Both the position numbers and the translations under genes were made by a program. This document shows, in pieces, positions 63,132-64,000 of a DNA stretch of 64,000 nucleotides; within the stretch, counting starts at the first letter, position 1, and every line of letters begins with the position of its first letter. The notes beneath the pieces were generated by a model. That model had not been told where the DNA came from, did not search any database, and saw only the letters and a program-made list of their open reading frames with translations. This DNA is from Phormidium tanganyikae FI6-MK23 (lineage in GTDB: Bacteria > Cyanobacteriota > Cyanobacteriia > Leptolyngbyales > Leptolyngbyaceae). The stretch is taken from contig JAHHHU010000004.1 in NCBI GenBank assembly GCA_019359175.1, positions 248,001 through 312,000 on the forward strand. Direction: 5' to 3'.

Positions 63132-63776
63132 ATGGCTTCGATCGAACTGGTTTCCGCTGATTCAATTCCCACCGATGCGATCAAATACGACGATCGCGGT
63201 TTAGTTCCTGCGATCGTTCAAGATTATCTCGATGGCACAGTCTTGATGATGGCGTGGATGAACCCAGAATCCTTGCAGAAAACTCTTGCAACTGGCGAAA
63301 CCTGGTTTTGGAGTCGATCGCGCCAAGCATTTTGGCACAAAGGCGAAACTTCAGGACATACCCAAAAAATCAAAGCAATTCGATACGACTGCGATAGTGA
63401 TGCGCTGTTAGTGACGGTTGAGCAAATTGGTGATGTTGCTTGTCACACAGGCGAACGGAGCTGTTTTCATCAAGTCGATGGCAAGATTACGCCGCCGCCC
63501 GCTGATACTTTGTCACAGGTTTTTGCGGTGGTGTGCGATCGTCGTGATCACCCGATCGAAGGCTCTTACACTCGGACTTTGTTTGAAGGTGGCGATAACA
63601 AAATCCTCAAAAAGATTGGAGAAGAAGCAGCGGAAGTCGTAATGGCTTGCAAAGATGACGACAAAGGCGCGATCGCGGGAGAAGCCGCAGATTTGTTCTA
63701 TCACACGCTTGTTGCTCTTGCTCACCACAAAGTTGACCTTAAAGCCGTTTATCGAAAGCTACAGGAGCGGCGTTAG
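63132..63776 (+). CDS. hisIE: Bifunctional phosphoribosyl-AMP cyclohydrolase / phosphoribosyl-ATP pyrophosphatase
   Basis: The start is placed at ATG 63132 ([10 protein letters not shown]), five codons inside the longest frame; 214 aa. The HisI part has [41 protein letters not shown] and [10 protein letters not shown] with metal-binding Cys/Asp residues. The HisE part (~125-214) has [31 protein letters not shown]. It performs steps 2 and 3 of histidine synthesis. Fusion is common in cyanobacteria. Confidence 0.94.
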   Translation: MASIELVSADSIPTDAIKYDDRGLVPAIVQDYLDGTVLMMAWMNPESLQKTLATGETWFWSRSRQAFWHKGETSGHTQKIKAIRYDCDSDALLVTVEQIGDVACHTGERSCFHQVDGKITPPPADTLSQVFAVVCDRRDHPIEGSYTRTLFEGGDNKILKKIGEEAAEVVMACKDDDKGAIAGEAADLFYHTLVALAHHKVDLKAVYRKLQERR

Positions 63777-63999
63777 ATTGGAAGCACGCTCGTGAACTCG
63801 TTGTTCTAACTGCTCTGTCGATTGTTGAAGTTGCGCCTCAGTTCTTGATTGTTCTTCAATCCTTTCTTGAAGCGAGCAATTCAACTGCGACAAGCTTAAG
63901 TGCAATTTTACTCTAGCAACTTCTTCTTGTTGAAACGGCTTCGTGATATAGTCAACGGCTTCCAGTTCTAAGCCACTAACTTTGGGCAAGGATGGGCGC
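63759..63999 (-). CDS. Response-regulator/hybrid signalling protein, fragment cut by the window edge
   Basis: The frame is open to the right edge. It contains the end of a receiver domain ([26 protein letters not shown], with the conserved Lys of KPF) followed by a coiled coil ([32 protein letters not shown]). It may belong to a longer hybrid kinase or PAS/GGDEF protein, or be a truncated remnant: the C-terminus ends abruptly and overlaps the 3' end of hisIE by 18 bp. The part before [10 protein letters not shown] is outside the window. Confidence 0.5.
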   Translation of the reverse strand, partial: RPSLPKVSGLELEAVDYITKPFQQEEVARVKLHLSLSQLNCSLQERIEEQSRTEAQLQQSTEQLEQRVHERASNLTPLL

Positions 64000-64000
64000 T

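Overview
The window is from a cyanobacterium, probably a filamentous Leptolyngbya-like one. It carries psbZ, a DevBCA-type exporter and a type I-D CRISPR helicase, and the HIP1 octamer GCGATCGC recurs throughout. I cannot fix the genus from the sequence alone.

Layout. (1) 1-2.8 kb: the edge of a type I-D CRISPR-Cas locus. The Cas3 helicase runs off the left edge and is divergent from a WYL-domain regulator. (2) 2.8-3.3 kb: a 254-bp MITE-like element with perfect terminal inverted repeats. (3) 3.3-19 kb: an exopolysaccharide cluster entirely on the minus strand. In transcription order it encodes a WecB/TagA/CpsF transferase, GDP-mannose dehydratase (gmd), GDP-fucose synthase (fcl), GT2 and GT4 glycosyltransferases, a Wzc-type tyrosine autokinase, a decayed methyltransferase, a Wzx-type flippase, a Wzy/WaaL-type polymerase, a membrane-anchored glycoside hydrolase, a second GT4, and a three-module adenylation/carrier/membrane-acyltransferase protein. 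Together these would make GDP-fucose, assemble a lipid-linked repeat unit, flip and polymerise it, and acylate and trim it. (4) 19-22.1 kb: a junkyard of mobile DNA around one GDSL lipoprotein. It holds a 51-bp tandem repeat, an IS1-family copy, and fragments of IS6-like and ISKra4-like transposases.

(5) 22.15-44.5 kb: a minus-strand structural module of a contractile-tailed (myovirus-like) prophage, running from small terminase (44.5 kb) to tail fibres (22.2 kb). It has terminase, portal, scaffold-like and capsid proteins, neck proteins, sheath, tube, chaperones, tape measure, hub, baseplate, a GH74-like double-propeller spike and glycine-rich fibre proteins. I see no integrase, repressor, replication gene or separate holin/endolysin. 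The tape-measure gene is split by a 111-bp MITE with a 3-bp target duplication, so this copy is probably unable to make virions. (6) 44.6-47.3 kb: orphan genes, then a tRNA-Pro(UGG) gene that lacks its 3' end, a possible old attachment site.

(7) 47.3-64 kb: ordinary chromosomal genes. They include a ferrochelatase-family protein with a histidine tail, acetolactate synthase with an appended zinc ribbon, a protealysin/emfourin-like protease-inhibitor pair, a TetR-DevBCA-type export operon with two matching operator candidates, a polytopic membrane protein, cysA, ribH, psbZ, a CBS-tRNA nucleotidyltransferase, hisIE, and a signalling-protein fragment cut by the right edge.

All product names rest on motif and family recognition by reading; no database search was run.
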